64,000 bases of DNA from UTCHB3 sp964625575 (GCA_964625575.1 CAZVBQ010000008.1:46673-110672); one strand, 5' to 3'; shown: positions 40,415 to 49,267, numbered from the stretch's first letter. The notes: generated by a model not told the origin, from the letters alone. Program-made: numbers and translations.

Positions 40415-41947
40415 ATGATAACACGAAAAACATATTACACCATCACCGCCACTGTGCTTGGCATTGTTGTTCTGGCAAACATTTTATCGTGGTTTTTCTG
40501 GGTGAGGTTCGACTTCACAGGTGACGGCTCATACACACTTTCAGACGCGACCCGCAAAACACTGGAAGATCTGAAGCAGCCTGTAACCGTTACGGCCTGG
40601 ATCTCGCGTGATCTCCCGCCTGATATTGACAAAACCAGGAATGACCTAAAAGACATACTTACCGAGTATGCCAGTATAGCGGGCGCGAATTTTGTTTTCA
40701 AAATGGAAGACCCGGGTGACGGCACCAAAGCCCAGTCAGATGGCATCACCCCCGTCCTGCTCGATGTCAGGGATAAAGACCAGGTAAAGCAGCAGAAAAT
40801 TTACCTCGGCGCGGTTGTAAGATTTGGTTCGCAAAAAGAAGTGATACCGGTTATCCAACCCGGCACTTCGATGGAGTATGCTCTTACCACAGCCATCAAA
40901 AAAATGTCATCCACAACCAAATCGTCCGTCGGGTACCTTCAGGGGCATGGCGAGCCTTCGATGCAGGCAGTCGCGCAATTAATGCAGACACTTACCGTGA
41001 CGATGGATGTATTACCGGTGAATTTTTCCGACTCCCTTTACCTCCCAACGCAGATCAAAACCCTTCTGATAATAGCGCCCAAGGATTCAATACCTGCCTC
41101 TCAACTCGCTCTTTTAGACTCGTTTCTGAAAAGAGGGGGGCGAATTGTAGCCGCTTTGAACAGGGTTGACCTTAACCGTGAATCGGGTGAGGTTAAAGAG
41201 CTGAGAACGGGTCTCGAAGATTTTCTTAAAGAGAGAGGGATCAGCATAAAGCCCGATGTTGTAAGGGACTTCAGTTGCGCTCAAGTGATGGTACAGCAGC
41301 AGTCGGCCGGCATGATCTTCCAGACCCCCGTGAAGGTGCATGAATTTCCGGTAATTACCACTTTCGCGGGTATTCCCCCCTTGAAGGGGATAGAAGCGAT
41401 CACATTAATGCTCCCTTCGAGCATCGATACAGTACCGGGGAGGGGTTTCAAATTCATTCCATTGGCCGCCACTTCAGACAGGGCGGGTCTCGGTGTCCTT
41501 CCGTACAAGGTCGATCTTAACCGGGAGTGGGAAGTGTCTGATTTTCAGCTTCCAAATATCCTGGTCTCGGTGCTCGCTGAAGAAAAGCGGGGGAAAGAGG
41601 GGGCAAAGATAGCGGTTGTATCCGATGGTGATTTCATGATCAATGGAGAAGGACAATCCGCTCAAACCATTCAGGAAGACAATGTTAACTATGTCGCGAA
41701 TCTTGTGGAATATCTCACCGATGATTCAGGAATAGCCCAGTTGAGAAACAAGACTGTTACAAGCAGGCCCATTGATACCTCGATCGGTGAAGGCGCGCGT
41801 ACAGTGATAAAATACCTGAACTTTTTGATGCCCGTGGTGCTCTCCGTTCTCCTTGGGCTATGGCGGTACAGCAAAAGAAAAGCGATGCGTGAGGCGCTCG
41901 CTTCAGAGTCATGGAGCAGTGACGGGGAACCGGAGGAGAAAGAATAA
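40415..41947 (+). CDS. GldG-like ABC transporter auxiliary protein
   Basis: A 510-aa protein with an N-terminal membrane helix (TITATVLGIVVLANILSWFFWVRF), a long periplasmic part and a C-terminal helix (YLNFLMPVVLSVLLGLWRYSKRK). The N-terminal FTGDGSYTLSDATRKTLEDLKQPVTVTAWIS segment is characteristic of GldG / ABC_transp_aux (IFT52-like) proteins, and KSSVGYLQGHGEPS and LLIIAPKDSIPASQLALLDSFLKRGGRIV follow the family pattern. It should be the extracytoplasmic partner of the GldA/GldF-like pair. The stop overlaps the next ATG (TAATG). Confidence 0.92.
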   Translation: MITRKTYYTITATVLGIVVLANILSWFFWVRFDFTGDGSYTLSDATRKTLEDLKQPVTVTAWISRDLPPDIDKTRNDLKDILTEYASIAGANFVFKMEDPGDGTKAQSDGITPVLLDVRDKDQVKQQKIYLGAVVRFGSQKEVIPVIQPGTSMEYALTTAIKKMSSTTKSSVGYLQGHGEPSMQAVAQLMQTLTVTMDVLPVNFSDSLYLPTQIKTLLIIAPKDSIPASQLALLDSFLKRGGRIVAALNRVDLNRESGEVKELRTGLEDFLKERGISIKPDVVRDFSCAQVMVQQQSAGMIFQTPVKVHEFPVITTFAGIPPLKGIEAITLMLPSSIDTVPGRGFKFIPLAATSDRAGLGVLPYKVDLNREWEVSDFQLPNILVSVLAEEKRGKEGAKIAVVSDGDFMINGEGQSAQTIQEDNVNYVANLVEYLTDDSGIAQLRNKTVTSRPIDTSIGEGARTVIKYLNFLMPVVLSVLLGLWRYSKRKAMREALASESWSSDGEPEEKE

Positions 41948-42879
41948 TGCTCTTCGCCGGATCGCAGAAAAAGCTTTTTATGGTGGCCGGGGCTTTGTTC
42001 CTGGTTACTGTGGCAGTTATAGTAATAAGTAAAATTTCGGGCTCTTCCGCCGGTCAGGAACCGGCATTTCCGGTGTTTGACACGGCAGCCGTCACTGTGA
42101 TTAAAATGACGCCCAAAGGGGGTGACGGGGAGATCGTGTTTCAAAAGAAAGCCGGGAAATGGTTGATCACGACCGCGGGGAAGTCTCCCGGAACCTTTGA
42201 AGCAAGTGCCACTAAAATGGATCAGGTCATCGGCACACTTGCCGGATTGAATACGGTAAATCTGGTCGCCAGAACTGAAACGGAAAGAGGGAAATACGGA
42301 CTTGACACAGGCTACACCCGGGTAAGGCTATTTGCAGGTGAGAGTGAAGTGTTCGCGATAATGATCGGAAGGGCGGAAATGATCTCTCCACAAGAGATGG
42401 GATCTTACGTGAGGTCAGAAAAATCGAACGACATTTATCTTGTTTCCGGTTTTCTCGACATGACCTTCAACTCAGACGTCTCACTTTACCGTAGCAGGCA
42501 ACTTGGTTTCGGCGGCGTTGAGTCGTGGCAGGAGATAAAGTTCACCGGCCGCGATAATTTCGTGATGACGCGAAGCGGACTCGACTGGCTTGTTGACGGT
42601 AAAAAACTTGATTCAACAAAGGTGACAGAATATTTAACTACATTTGCATCACTGGAAGGAAATGAATTCGCGGACGACACTTTCCCCGGGAAGAGTGACA
42701 AACCTCTTACAAAACTCGAAGTGAAAACAGTCTCCGGACGCGGGTTTACTATTTCGGCTTTTGTGGCGGGAAAAGATACCGTGATCTCCTCGAGCCTGAG
42801 TCCGGGTTCTTTCTTCAAGGCAGGTGGTGAGGCAGCGATATTCAGGAAGATATTCCCCGGTTTGACGGGATTAAAATGA
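41947..42879 (+). CDS. DUF4340 domain-containing protein
   Basis: A 310-aa protein with an N-terminal membrane anchor (KLFMVAGALFLVTVAVIVIS). Several beta repeats of the DUF4340 type follow (FDTAAVTVIKMTPKGGDGEIVFQKKAGKWLIT, and RSRQLGFGGVESWQEIKFTGRDNFVMTRSGLDWLVDG). DUF4340 proteins are frequent fourth members of GldA/F/G-like ABC operons in many phyla, as here. They are thought to be periplasmic parts of the complex, with no known activity. It starts in the stop of the GldG-like gene. Confidence 0.92.
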   Translation: MLFAGSQKKLFMVAGALFLVTVAVIVISKISGSSAGQEPAFPVFDTAAVTVIKMTPKGGDGEIVFQKKAGKWLITTAGKSPGTFEASATKMDQVIGTLAGLNTVNLVARTETERGKYGLDTGYTRVRLFAGESEVFAIMIGRAEMISPQEMGSYVRSEKSNDIYLVSGFLDMTFNSDVSLYRSRQLGFGGVESWQEIKFTGRDNFVMTRSGLDWLVDGKKLDSTKVTEYLTTFASLEGNEFADDTFPGKSDKPLTKLEVKTVSGRGFTISAFVAGKDTVISSSLSPGSFFKAGGEAAIFRKIFPGLTGLK

Positions 42880-42904
42880 AAAACGGATACGAAAGGAGCG
42901 GGTT

Positions 42905-43642
42905 ATGGTAACCCTTAAACCGGCGATATTTGCCGGATTTGACAATATAATCTGCGGTTTCAGCACGATGATAGATGAAGGTGCCACCGCGCCCTACTGG
43001 TTCAATCAGTCACTTTCAGTGGGTGATGATGAAGCAAAAGTGCTTTCGAACCGTAAAAGATGGCTAGAGAGCCTCGGCATTCTCCCCGAAAACTGCGCCA
43101 CACAGAAGCAAGTGCATGGTGACACCATACGGTCCATCACTGAAGGAGGGATGAAAGGGGAGAGTGACGCCATGATAACCGATAAGCCCGGTATCGCGGT
43201 GCTTATAAGCTCGGCAGATTGCCCCGCTATCTTTGTATACGACAAGAAAGAGAAACTTGTCGCCGGCATCCACTCAGGTTGGAAGGGTACATCTCATAAA
43301 ATTGTTTCGAAGACAATAAACACCATGAAGAACGGAATGGGCTGCAAACCCTCGAATCTGTACTGTTATATAGCTCCCTCGATCCACCAGATGAATTATG
43401 AAGTGGGTCCGGAAGTGGCGGAGCTCTTCGATGACCGTTACCTGATAGAACGGGGCGAGAAATACCTTCTTAACGTTCCGAAGGCAAACTTTGACATGCT
43501 GCTTGAAGCGGGCATTCCAAAAGGTAACATTCAGTCATCCAAACTTTGCACATTCAAATATGATAAACTGTTCCACAGCTACAGACGCGACGGGGCAAAG
43601 TCGGGCAGGGCTTCAGGTATTATTGCCATAAGACCGCGTTGA
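42905..43642 (+). CDS. pgeF: PgeF / YfiH laccase-domain protein (purine nucleoside phosphorylase fold)
   Basis: A 245-aa protein of the multicopper polyphenol oxidase/YfiH family. QKQVHGDTIRSI, SDAMITDKPGIAVLISSADCPAIFVYD (the metal-binding Cys), AGIHSGWKGTSHKIV (His) and YIAPSIHQMNYEVGPEV are diagnostic. Members act as purine nucleoside phosphorylase/adenosine deaminase or as a peptidoglycan-editing factor (PgeF). AAAGGAG precedes the ATG. It is coupled to the transporter gene downstream (TTGA overlap at 43639-43642). Confidence 0.93.
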   Translation: MVTLKPAIFAGFDNIICGFSTMIDEGATAPYWFNQSLSVGDDEAKVLSNRKRWLESLGILPENCATQKQVHGDTIRSITEGGMKGESDAMITDKPGIAVLISSADCPAIFVYDKKEKLVAGIHSGWKGTSHKIVSKTINTMKNGMGCKPSNLYCYIAPSIHQMNYEVGPEVAELFDDRYLIERGEKYLLNVPKANFDMLLEAGIPKGNIQSSKLCTFKYDKLFHSYRRDGAKSGRASGIIAIRPR

Positions 43643-44547
43643 TCAGAATTACACCACTTATAGCACTTGGGTACCTCGCCATCTGTTTGATCTGGGGATC
43701 GACATGGCTGGTTATCAGGTTGGGGATGGAGTCTCTGACCCCTTTTATTTCGGCAGGAGTAAGGTTCACCATAGCATCAACCGTGATCTTCACGGTGATG
43801 AAGATCAGGAACATTCCACTGATCGTTGATGGTTCCGCGATGAAGATTTACCTCACAGGGGGATTCTTCTCGTTCCTCATCCCCTTTGGGCTGGTTTATT
43901 GGGGGCAGCAATTCATAAGTTCGGGGCTTGCCTCGGTTCTGTTTGCCGTTTACCCTTTCAGTGTCGCGGCGGTCGCGCATTTCTCATTGAGTGAGGAGAG
44001 GTTAAAAAAGACGAAAGTTCTCGGGATGCTTATCGGCTTCACGGGGATCATCATCATATTCTCCGATAATTTTACCATCCGTTTCAACATGATGGAATTC
44101 CTCGGCATGGCGGCTGTCGTTGGCAGCGGCATCATTCAGTCATTTGTTGTAGTGCTCATAAAGAAGGAGGGGAAGCACCTCAACCCCTTCTCGATGAACC
44201 TGGTGCCGATGGCAATAGCGGCTGTGGGATTTCTGATAACCGGTTTTTTGGTTGAGGATGTCAGCAGGAACAGGTTCGATCTACCCGGCACAGGATCCGT
44301 TCTCTACCTCGGTATTTTCGGCTCAATAGTCACTTTCACTACCTACTACTGGCTTCTGAAGAAGGTCAGTGTGCTTTTTATGTCACTGATCGCCTTCATT
44401 ACACCGATTATCGCGCTGATACTCGGCTGGCTGGTTTATAATGAGAAGTTGACGCTGTTTCACCTGACAGGAAGCATTTTTGTACTCACCGGACTGCTCA
44501 TCTCGCAGTCGGAACTGATAAAGAAAAAAGATAATAAAGCAGTATGA
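43639..44547 (+). CDS. EamA/DMT family transporter
   Basis: A 302-aa inner-membrane protein with ten predicted helices in two EamA repeats (CLIWGSTWLVIRLGMESLTPFISAGVRF and the second from MEFLGMAAVVGSGIIQSFVVVLI). The TTG start at 43639 overlaps the pgeF stop. EamA proteins export or import small metabolites, often amino acids or nucleosides; the substrate cannot be read. The GYLAICLIWGSTWL opening is typical. It is coupled to folB by an ATGA overlap. Confidence 0.93.
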   Translation: MIRITPLIALGYLAICLIWGSTWLVIRLGMESLTPFISAGVRFTIASTVIFTVMKIRNIPLIVDGSAMKIYLTGGFFSFLIPFGLVYWGQQFISSGLASVLFAVYPFSVAAVAHFSLSEERLKKTKVLGMLIGFTGIIIIFSDNFTIRFNMMEFLGMAAVVGSGIIQSFVVVLIKKEGKHLNPFSMNLVPMAIAAVGFLITGFLVEDVSRNRFDLPGTGSVLYLGIFGSIVTFTTYYWLLKKVSVLFMSLIAFITPIIALILGWLVYNEKLTLFHLTGSIFVLTGLLISQSELIKKKDNKAV

Positions 44548-44954
44548 CAAATATCATTAGAATAAGGAAGGCCTCATTTTACGGCTATCACGGCGTGATG
44601 AAAGAGGAGCAAAGAGTTGGCGGCAAGTTCGAAGCCGATATCGACATGTACATCGATTTCGCCGAAGCCGGGGTCTCCGATAATCTTAACAAGACCATAA
44701 ACTACGAAACCGTTTACAATCATATCCTCTCAATAGCCCTCGCAAGGAAGAGTTACCTCATCGAAACTGTTGCTTACAGGATATGTGAGCTGCTTTTTAG
44801 CGAATACACAAGTCTCGAGCGTCTCGTGATCCGCGTGCGGAAAAACAACCCGCCCATTGGCGGGGTGGTTGATTGCGTGGAAGTGGAGATCGACACCACT
44901 CGCGAAGATTTCCACTCTTCGGTCGAGCGCTTCAACAACCATCCACACAAATAG
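44544..44954 (+). CDS. folB: dihydroneopterin aldolase
   Basis: A 136-aa enzyme that cleaves dihydroneopterin to 6-hydroxymethyl-dihydropterin in folate synthesis. IRIRKASFYGYHGVMKEEQRVGGKFEADIDMYIDF carries the FolB core with YHGV, then INYETVYNHIL and LIETVAYRICELLF (the catalytic-site Glu), and KNNPPIGGVVDCVEVEI at the end with the conserved Lys. The C-terminus is about 15 residues longer than usual. folK follows after 8 nt, giving two consecutive pathway steps. Confidence 0.95.
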   Translation: MTNIIRIRKASFYGYHGVMKEEQRVGGKFEADIDMYIDFAEAGVSDNLNKTINYETVYNHILSIALARKSYLIETVAYRICELLFSEYTSLERLVIRVRKNNPPIGGVVDCVEVEIDTTREDFHSSVERFNNHPHK

Positions 44955-44962
44955 CGGGAATT

Positions 44963-45493
44963 GTGGCACGGGTTTATCTTGCACTCGGGTCAAACACCGG
45001 TGATAAAAAAGGTTTCCTCAAGTCGGCACTTGACCGGTTGAACTCCCACCCGCTTATGAGTCTTGAGGCGGTTTCCCCGGTCTATGAGACACTTCCGTAT
45101 GGTGTGACCGGTCAAGATGAATTCCTCAACATGGCAGCAGCCTTAGTTACTGATATTTCCCCCTTCGAGCTTCTGGTTGAACTTAAACGGATTGAGAAGC
45201 AAACCGGCAGGGTGGAGAGGCGAAGGTGGTATGAAAGGGAGATTGATATCGATATCCTTCTTTACGATGATCTTGTACTACGCACTGAAACTTTAAACAT
45301 TCCCCACATAGAGCTTGAAAAAAGGGATTTTTTCACCGTACCATTGCTCGATCTTGAGCCCGGTGCAAGGTCGCCCGTGAGCGGGATATTTCTCCGTGAT
45401 CTTCAAATTACGCTTGAGAAACCGTATATTAAAGGCTTGAGTAGAATTTTTTTTGAACTGAGAAACGGTTTGGTTGTCGTTAATGAGCAGTGA
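44963..45493 (+). CDS. folK: 2-amino-4-hydroxy-6-hydroxymethyldihydropteridine pyrophosphokinase
   Basis: A 176-aa HPPK, which transfers pyrophosphate from ATP to 6-hydroxymethyl-dihydropterin. The start is the GTG at 44963 (MARVYLALGSNTGDK), with GCGGGA just upstream; the frame is open further but runs into folB. Family motifs are YLALGSNTGDKKGFL, VSPVYETLPYG, FLNMAAAL, ELKRIEKQTGR, RWYEREIDIDILLYDD and IPHIELEKRDFFTVPLLDL. The gene overlaps the kinase gene downstream by 11 bp. Confidence 0.95.
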   Translation: MARVYLALGSNTGDKKGFLKSALDRLNSHPLMSLEAVSPVYETLPYGVTGQDEFLNMAAALVTDISPFELLVELKRIEKQTGRVERRRWYEREIDIDILLYDDLVLRTETLNIPHIELEKRDFFTVPLLDLEPGARSPVSGIFLRDLQITLEKPYIKGLSRIFFELRNGLVVVNEQ

Positions 45494-46136
45494 GATCAAT
45501 TACATAGCTGTTGAAGGCGTGATAGGTGCCGGGAAGACCTCCCTCGTCAGAAAATTGCAGACGAGACTCAACGCCCGGATGATACTTGAGAATCACGATG
45601 AAAACCCTTTTCTCGCGAGATTCTACAAGCACAGAAAAAGATACGCTTTTCAGACCCAGATGTTCTTCCTGATAAGCAGGTACAAGCAGCTCGAAGACCT
45701 CGATCAAGGTTCACTTTTCACCGAGCATATTGTTGCCGACTACATTTTTGAGAAAGACCTCCTTTTCGCGTGGCTCAACCTTGACAAGGAAGAACTCAGG
45801 CTCTACAATCAGATCTTCCCCAAACTCGCACAAAATCTCAGAAAACCCGATCTCGTGATCTATCTGAAAGCTGACGTGCAGCGGCTGCTTTACAACATCA
45901 AGAAAAGGCACCGGAGTTATGAGCTCGACATGGATGAAGGTTACATCGCTGACCTTTACGACATGTACAACGAGTACTTCCTGGGCTACAATGACACTCC
46001 GTTGCTGATTGTAAACTCTACCGACATAGATTTTGTTCATAATGAAGAAGACTTTGAAGAACTTTACAGTCAGATCTTCAGAGAAGACAGAACACGAATT
46101 GAATATTTCCACCCCGAAGGCAAGGCATTATTGTGA
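45483..46136 (+). CDS. deoxynucleoside kinase family protein
   Basis: A 217-aa P-loop kinase from the ATG at 45483 (MSSEINYIAV). Walker A is EGVIGAGKTS; the substrate site includes ENHDENPFLARFY and FQTQMFFLISRYKQ, and the lid has IKKRHRSYELDMDEGYI. It matches the dGK/dCK-type enzymes of bacteria, which phosphorylate deoxyadenosine, deoxyguanosine or deoxycytidine for salvage. In Bacteroidota and relatives it often follows folK, as here. The stop overlaps the GTG of the next small gene. Confidence 0.93.
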   Translation: MSSEINYIAVEGVIGAGKTSLVRKLQTRLNARMILENHDENPFLARFYKHRKRYAFQTQMFFLISRYKQLEDLDQGSLFTEHIVADYIFEKDLLFAWLNLDKEELRLYNQIFPKLAQNLRKPDLVIYLKADVQRLLYNIKKRHRSYELDMDEGYIADLYDMYNEYFLGYNDTPLLIVNSTDIDFVHNEEDFEELYSQIFREDRTRIEYFHPEGKALL

Positions 46137-46360
46137 GAAAAATCTTTCTTATCATCACCGGTATTCTGATGTTTTACATTGTACGTATATTTTTCAAGAG
46201 ATTGAAGAACGCGGCAATGGCAACCCCCTCCGGTGGGCAGCAGGTTAACTCCGGAAATGCCGGTACCCTCTTCAGTTTAACCAAAGGAAGGGCCTACCCA
46301 ACCGACCGCGTAATTGAAGATGCCACTTATACCGAGATCGAGTCCGGTCCGGACAAGTAG
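46133..46360 (+). CDS. small membrane-anchored hypothetical protein
   Basis: A 75-aa protein starting with GTG at 46133 inside the stop of the kinase gene (GTGA). It has one membrane helix (IFLIITGILMFYIVRIFF) followed by a short basic stretch, a flexible Gly/Ser/Asn linker and an acidic end with RVIEDATYTEIES. The arrangement of anchor plus short acidic tail resembles small DUF4834-like proteins of Bacteroidota. The conserved position in a tightly packed operon argues that it is real. No function can be assigned. Confidence 0.72.
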   Translation: MRKIFLIITGILMFYIVRIFFKRLKNAAMATPSGGQQVNSGNAGTLFSLTKGRAYPTDRVIEDATYTEIESGPDK

Positions 46361-46363
46361 CCA

Positions 46364-47455
46364 ATGAACAATTTCGCCAGGGCTTTCTACCGCTTTTTCT
46401 TCTCCCCTCCACCACTAAAACCGGAATACGAAAAGAACCCCAAAAAGATCCTGATCATCCGTCAGCACAATCAACTGGGTGACCTTCTTGCCAGCAGTTC
46501 CCTCTTCAGGGCGATCAAAAGGAAGCACCCGGAGGCGATGATCACTCTTATTGTCAGTCCGGCAAACAAAGACGCGGTGGCGAAGAACAAGTATATCGAC
46601 AAGGTTGTGGTTTTTGACAAAGGAAAGCATCTCTGGCTGTTTGAATTCTTCCGGTTCCTCTCAGTGCTTCGTTCCGGTTACGACTGGGTTTTGGTACCCG
46701 TAACGGTTTCCATTTCATTCACAAGCAATTTAATGGCGGGTATAGCCAAGGGAAACCTCAAAGCCGGTCCCAAATATCTCGATGGAAAATATAACGAGGC
46801 AGACCTCTTTTTCAATAAAAAGATCGTGCTCGACTGGCGGAAGCAACCCGACCTTCACATAGCGGAACGGATACTCGATCTGGTTAAACCCCTCGGTATC
46901 GAACCGGCCGGTTTCGCGCCCGAGGTCAGTTTTGACGCGGATGATGAGGCGTTCGCCCGGCAGTTCCTCAACCGTTTTGAGGAGCACAACTCAAGACCCG
47001 TTATCGGTTTTCACGCCGGTGCCGGGAAGGTGCCGAACAGATGGTATTACAAGAATTTCATAAGTGTTATAAAGTATCTCCGTGAAAAACACGATGCCCG
47101 TATCTACCTCACCGGTTCGAGTGCTGATCTTCCGATAACCGGGAAAATTCAGGAAGGGCTTCCCTTCTCTGTAATTACCTGCATCGACAGGAGCATTCCC
47201 GAAGTGGCGGCGGTCATCGCGAGGAGCGACCTTTTTATAACGAACGATACCGGCATAATGCATGTTGCCGGCTCCACTTCCACACCTCAAATATCCCTTT
47301 TCGGACCTACAAATCCGTTTGTCTGGGCGCCAATGGGGACAAACAAGGTTTTCCTGCAAAGATCGGACATAATTGACAACATAACCGTTGCCGAGGTTTG
47401 CGAAGTTGCAGACCGGTTGCTCTTCCTTTCGAACAAGAAAAAAGATGATGTATAA
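46364..47455 (+). CDS. glycosyltransferase family 9 protein
   Basis: A 363-aa GT-B enzyme. KKILIIRQHNQLGDLLASSSLFRAIKRKHPEA is a clear GT9 opening. VIGFHAGAGKVPNRWYYKNF, IYLTGSSAD and DLFITNDTGIMHVAGSTSTPQISLFGPTNPFVW are the donor-binding motifs. It differs from the GT9 in the minus-strand glycan operon, and it is separated from it by 30 kb, so it may serve a second surface glycan or the LPS core. It begins 3 nt after the small membrane-protein gene and overlaps Ppx/GppA by 11 nt. Confidence 0.92.
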   Translation: MNNFARAFYRFFFSPPPLKPEYEKNPKKILIIRQHNQLGDLLASSSLFRAIKRKHPEAMITLIVSPANKDAVAKNKYIDKVVVFDKGKHLWLFEFFRFLSVLRSGYDWVLVPVTVSISFTSNLMAGIAKGNLKAGPKYLDGKYNEADLFFNKKIVLDWRKQPDLHIAERILDLVKPLGIEPAGFAPEVSFDADDEAFARQFLNRFEEHNSRPVIGFHAGAGKVPNRWYYKNFISVIKYLREKHDARIYLTGSSADLPITGKIQEGLPFSVITCIDRSIPEVAAVIARSDLFITNDTGIMHVAGSTSTPQISLFGPTNPFVWAPMGTNKVFLQRSDIIDNITVAEVCEVADRLLFLSNKKKDDV

Positions 47456-48377
47456 GAAGAATTTTGCCGTGCTTGACATCGGCTCAAACTCGTTTCACAT
47501 AATAATAGCCAATTCACCTGACGGGCGCAGGTTCGAGGTGATCGACAGGGAGAAGGCTGTTCACCGCCTCGCCTCGAAAGATGGTTATGGCAGGCCGTTC
47601 ATTAAAGATCAGGATATCAGGCAGGCTATAAAATTGATCGATCTTTTCAAATCAAAGGCCGCCATGAACAAAGCCGCGATAAAAGCAGTTGCCACCAGCG
47701 CGGTGAGGGAAGCGATCAACAGGGATGAATTTGTAGAGCGTGTTTTTTCTGAAACGGGCGTAAAGATCGATGTTATCGATGGTCATGAAGAAGCAAATTA
47801 CATTTATAGTGCCGCGAGGCACTTTCTTCATTTCAAGGGGAGCAAGGTACTCTGCGTTGATATAGGAGGCGGAAGCACCGAGTTCATCACCGGATCGGAA
47901 GAGGTGCCGGTGTTCGCTACAAGTCTCAGAATTGGTGCCGTCAGGTTCACGCGTGAATTTTTCCCCGATTTTGTGGTGCGCAAAAATTCAGTTACCATGG
48001 CATACTATTACGCGCTGGGGATGGTCGAGTCAATAAGATCTCACGTACTAAAAACAGGGTACGAAGTGGCAATCTTTTCAGCGGGTACTGCCAAGTCAGT
48101 CTTAATGATGGCAACGGGAATGGGTCTTGTACCAGTGGGGAGCCAGATATTCACTTACGAAGACCTTGTTAAAGTTCACGACCGTGTTCTTGACGCGAAG
48201 GAAGTGAAAGACCGCCTCGGCATCCCGGGTCTCGAGCCGAAACGAGCCGATGTTGTCGTGGCAGGCGTGATCATCCTTAAAGCCATCTTCGAAAAACTTG
48301 AGATAAAGCAAGCCCTCTACTCCGAGTACGCCCTCCGCGAAGGAGTGATCCTGGAGCAGATCAATTCGAGTGGTTAG
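47445..48377 (+). CDS. Ppx/GppA family phosphatase
   Basis: A 310-aa member of the ASKHA-fold exopolyphosphatase/pppGpp phosphohydrolase family. The ATG at 47445 (or 47448) is chosen because FAVLDIGSNSFHIIIA, the phosphate-1 motif, follows directly. Others are VATSAVREAINRDEF, GHEEANYIYSAARH, CVDIGGGSTEFITG (phosphate-2) and IFSAGTAKSVLMMATG. Only the two N-terminal domains are present, as in short GppA/Ppx proteins. It degrades polyphosphate or pppGpp. It closes the long plus-strand run; a repeat-filled spacer follows. Confidence 0.94.
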   Translation: MMYKKNFAVLDIGSNSFHIIIANSPDGRRFEVIDREKAVHRLASKDGYGRPFIKDQDIRQAIKLIDLFKSKAAMNKAAIKAVATSAVREAINRDEFVERVFSETGVKIDVIDGHEEANYIYSAARHFLHFKGSKVLCVDIGGGSTEFITGSEEVPVFATSLRIGAVRFTREFFPDFVVRKNSVTMAYYYALGMVESIRSHVLKTGYEVAIFSAGTAKSVLMMATGMGLVPVGSQIFTYEDLVKVHDRVLDAKEVKDRLGIPGLEPKRADVVVAGVIILKAIFEKLEIKQALYSEYALREGVILEQINSSG

Positions 48378-48640
48378 AGGTCAGAGGTTAGTTATGATCC
48401 GCCTGCGGCGGAATGAGTTATGAGTTGTAATTTTTAGGACGCCGATACACACTGATTTCGCAGATTAACACGGATAATTGAAATCTGCGTTTATCCGCGC
48501 TTTCCGCGTGTATCTGCGTCCCAAATAAATTCCTCACTACTCGCCACTCACTACTCACTACCCCTATCGGGCAACCCCCAAGGGGCAGGCGATCAACGGA
48601 CATCAGGCAACGGGCAACGGGCAACGGGCAACGCATCTGA
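48378..48640 (+). repeat. composite repeat spacer G (heptamers, palindrome, ATCTGCGT-type repeats)
   Basis: The 313-bp spacer has no gene. It holds heptamers (ggttaga-type at 48372-48392), TCCGCCTGCGGCGGA at 48398-48412, an imperfect inverted block at about 48440-48522 built from variants of ATCTGCGT / ACACGGAT on both strands, then ctcacta-type heptamers at about 48531-48563 and gggcaac-type heptamers at about 48605-48632. Confidence 0.88.
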
Positions 48641-48690
48641 ATCCTTTCCAACCCTCACGAATCAAACCGACATTAAAAAAAGGAGATACA

Positions 48691-49235
48691 ATGAGTTACT
48701 ATTTTGAAAAGACCGTGTCAACCGGATTTGATGAAACAATTGAGACCGTAANNNNNNNNNNNNNNNNNNNNNNNNNNNNNNNNNNNNNNNNNNNNNNNNN
48801 NNNNNNNNNNNNNNNNNNNNNNNNNNNNNNNNNNNNNNNNNNNNNNNNNNNTACTATTTTGAAAAGACCGTGTCAACCGGATTTGATGAAACAATTGAGA
48901 CCGTAACCGCCGCACTTAAAACAGAAGGTTTCGGTGTGCTTAGCGATATAGATGTTCAGGCAACACTTAAAGCCAAGATCGGTGCAGAAGTAAGAAAATA
49001 CAGGATCCTCGGCGCGTGCAATCCCCCGTTCGCGAACAAAGCCATCCACATCGAAGAAAATGTTGGACTTATGATGCCGTGTAACGTCCTCATCCAGGAA
49101 ACCGAAGGCGGCAAAATAAAAGTCTCCGCTATTGATCCTGTAGCTGCCATGCAGGCAACAGGCAACACCTCCCTTGCTGATCTCGCCAATGAGATCTCTG
49201 AGAAACTCGGCAGGGTTATCAACGGGTTGGGATAG
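48691..49235 (+). CDS. DUF302 family protein, interrupted by an assembly gap
   Basis: The gene has a perfect AAGGAG (48680-48685) and ATG at 48691. The first 61 bases are followed by 100 Ns, after which the last 55 bases (48697-48751) occur again at 48852-48906. Removing one copy and the Ns restores a 129-aa open frame that starts MSYYFEKTVSTGFDETIETV and continues without a break. The product has the DUF302 features: a betaalpha start, LKTEGFGVLSDIDVQATLK, ACNPPFANKAIHIEENVGLMMPCNV, and VSAIDPVAAM. DUF302 proteins are small and soluble, of unknown role, and often linked to metals or redox. It stands alone. Confidence 0.92.
48752..48851. other. assembly gap (100 N) flanked by a 55-bp exact duplication
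   Basis: One hundred Ns. The 55 bases on the left (48697-48751) are identical to the 55 bases on the right (48852-48906), which indicates two overlapping contig ends that were joined as if a gap existed. A length of 55 is a common k-mer size in short-read assembly. Confidence 0.95.
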
Positions 49236-49267
49236 TCAACAAAATATATTCGCTGAATGTTTGAAAG

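Noticed and set aside
48697..48906. A true 55-bp tandem duplication
   Set aside because: The copies flank an N run exactly at contig ends, and merging them restores the gene, so an assembly overlap is the simpler explanation.
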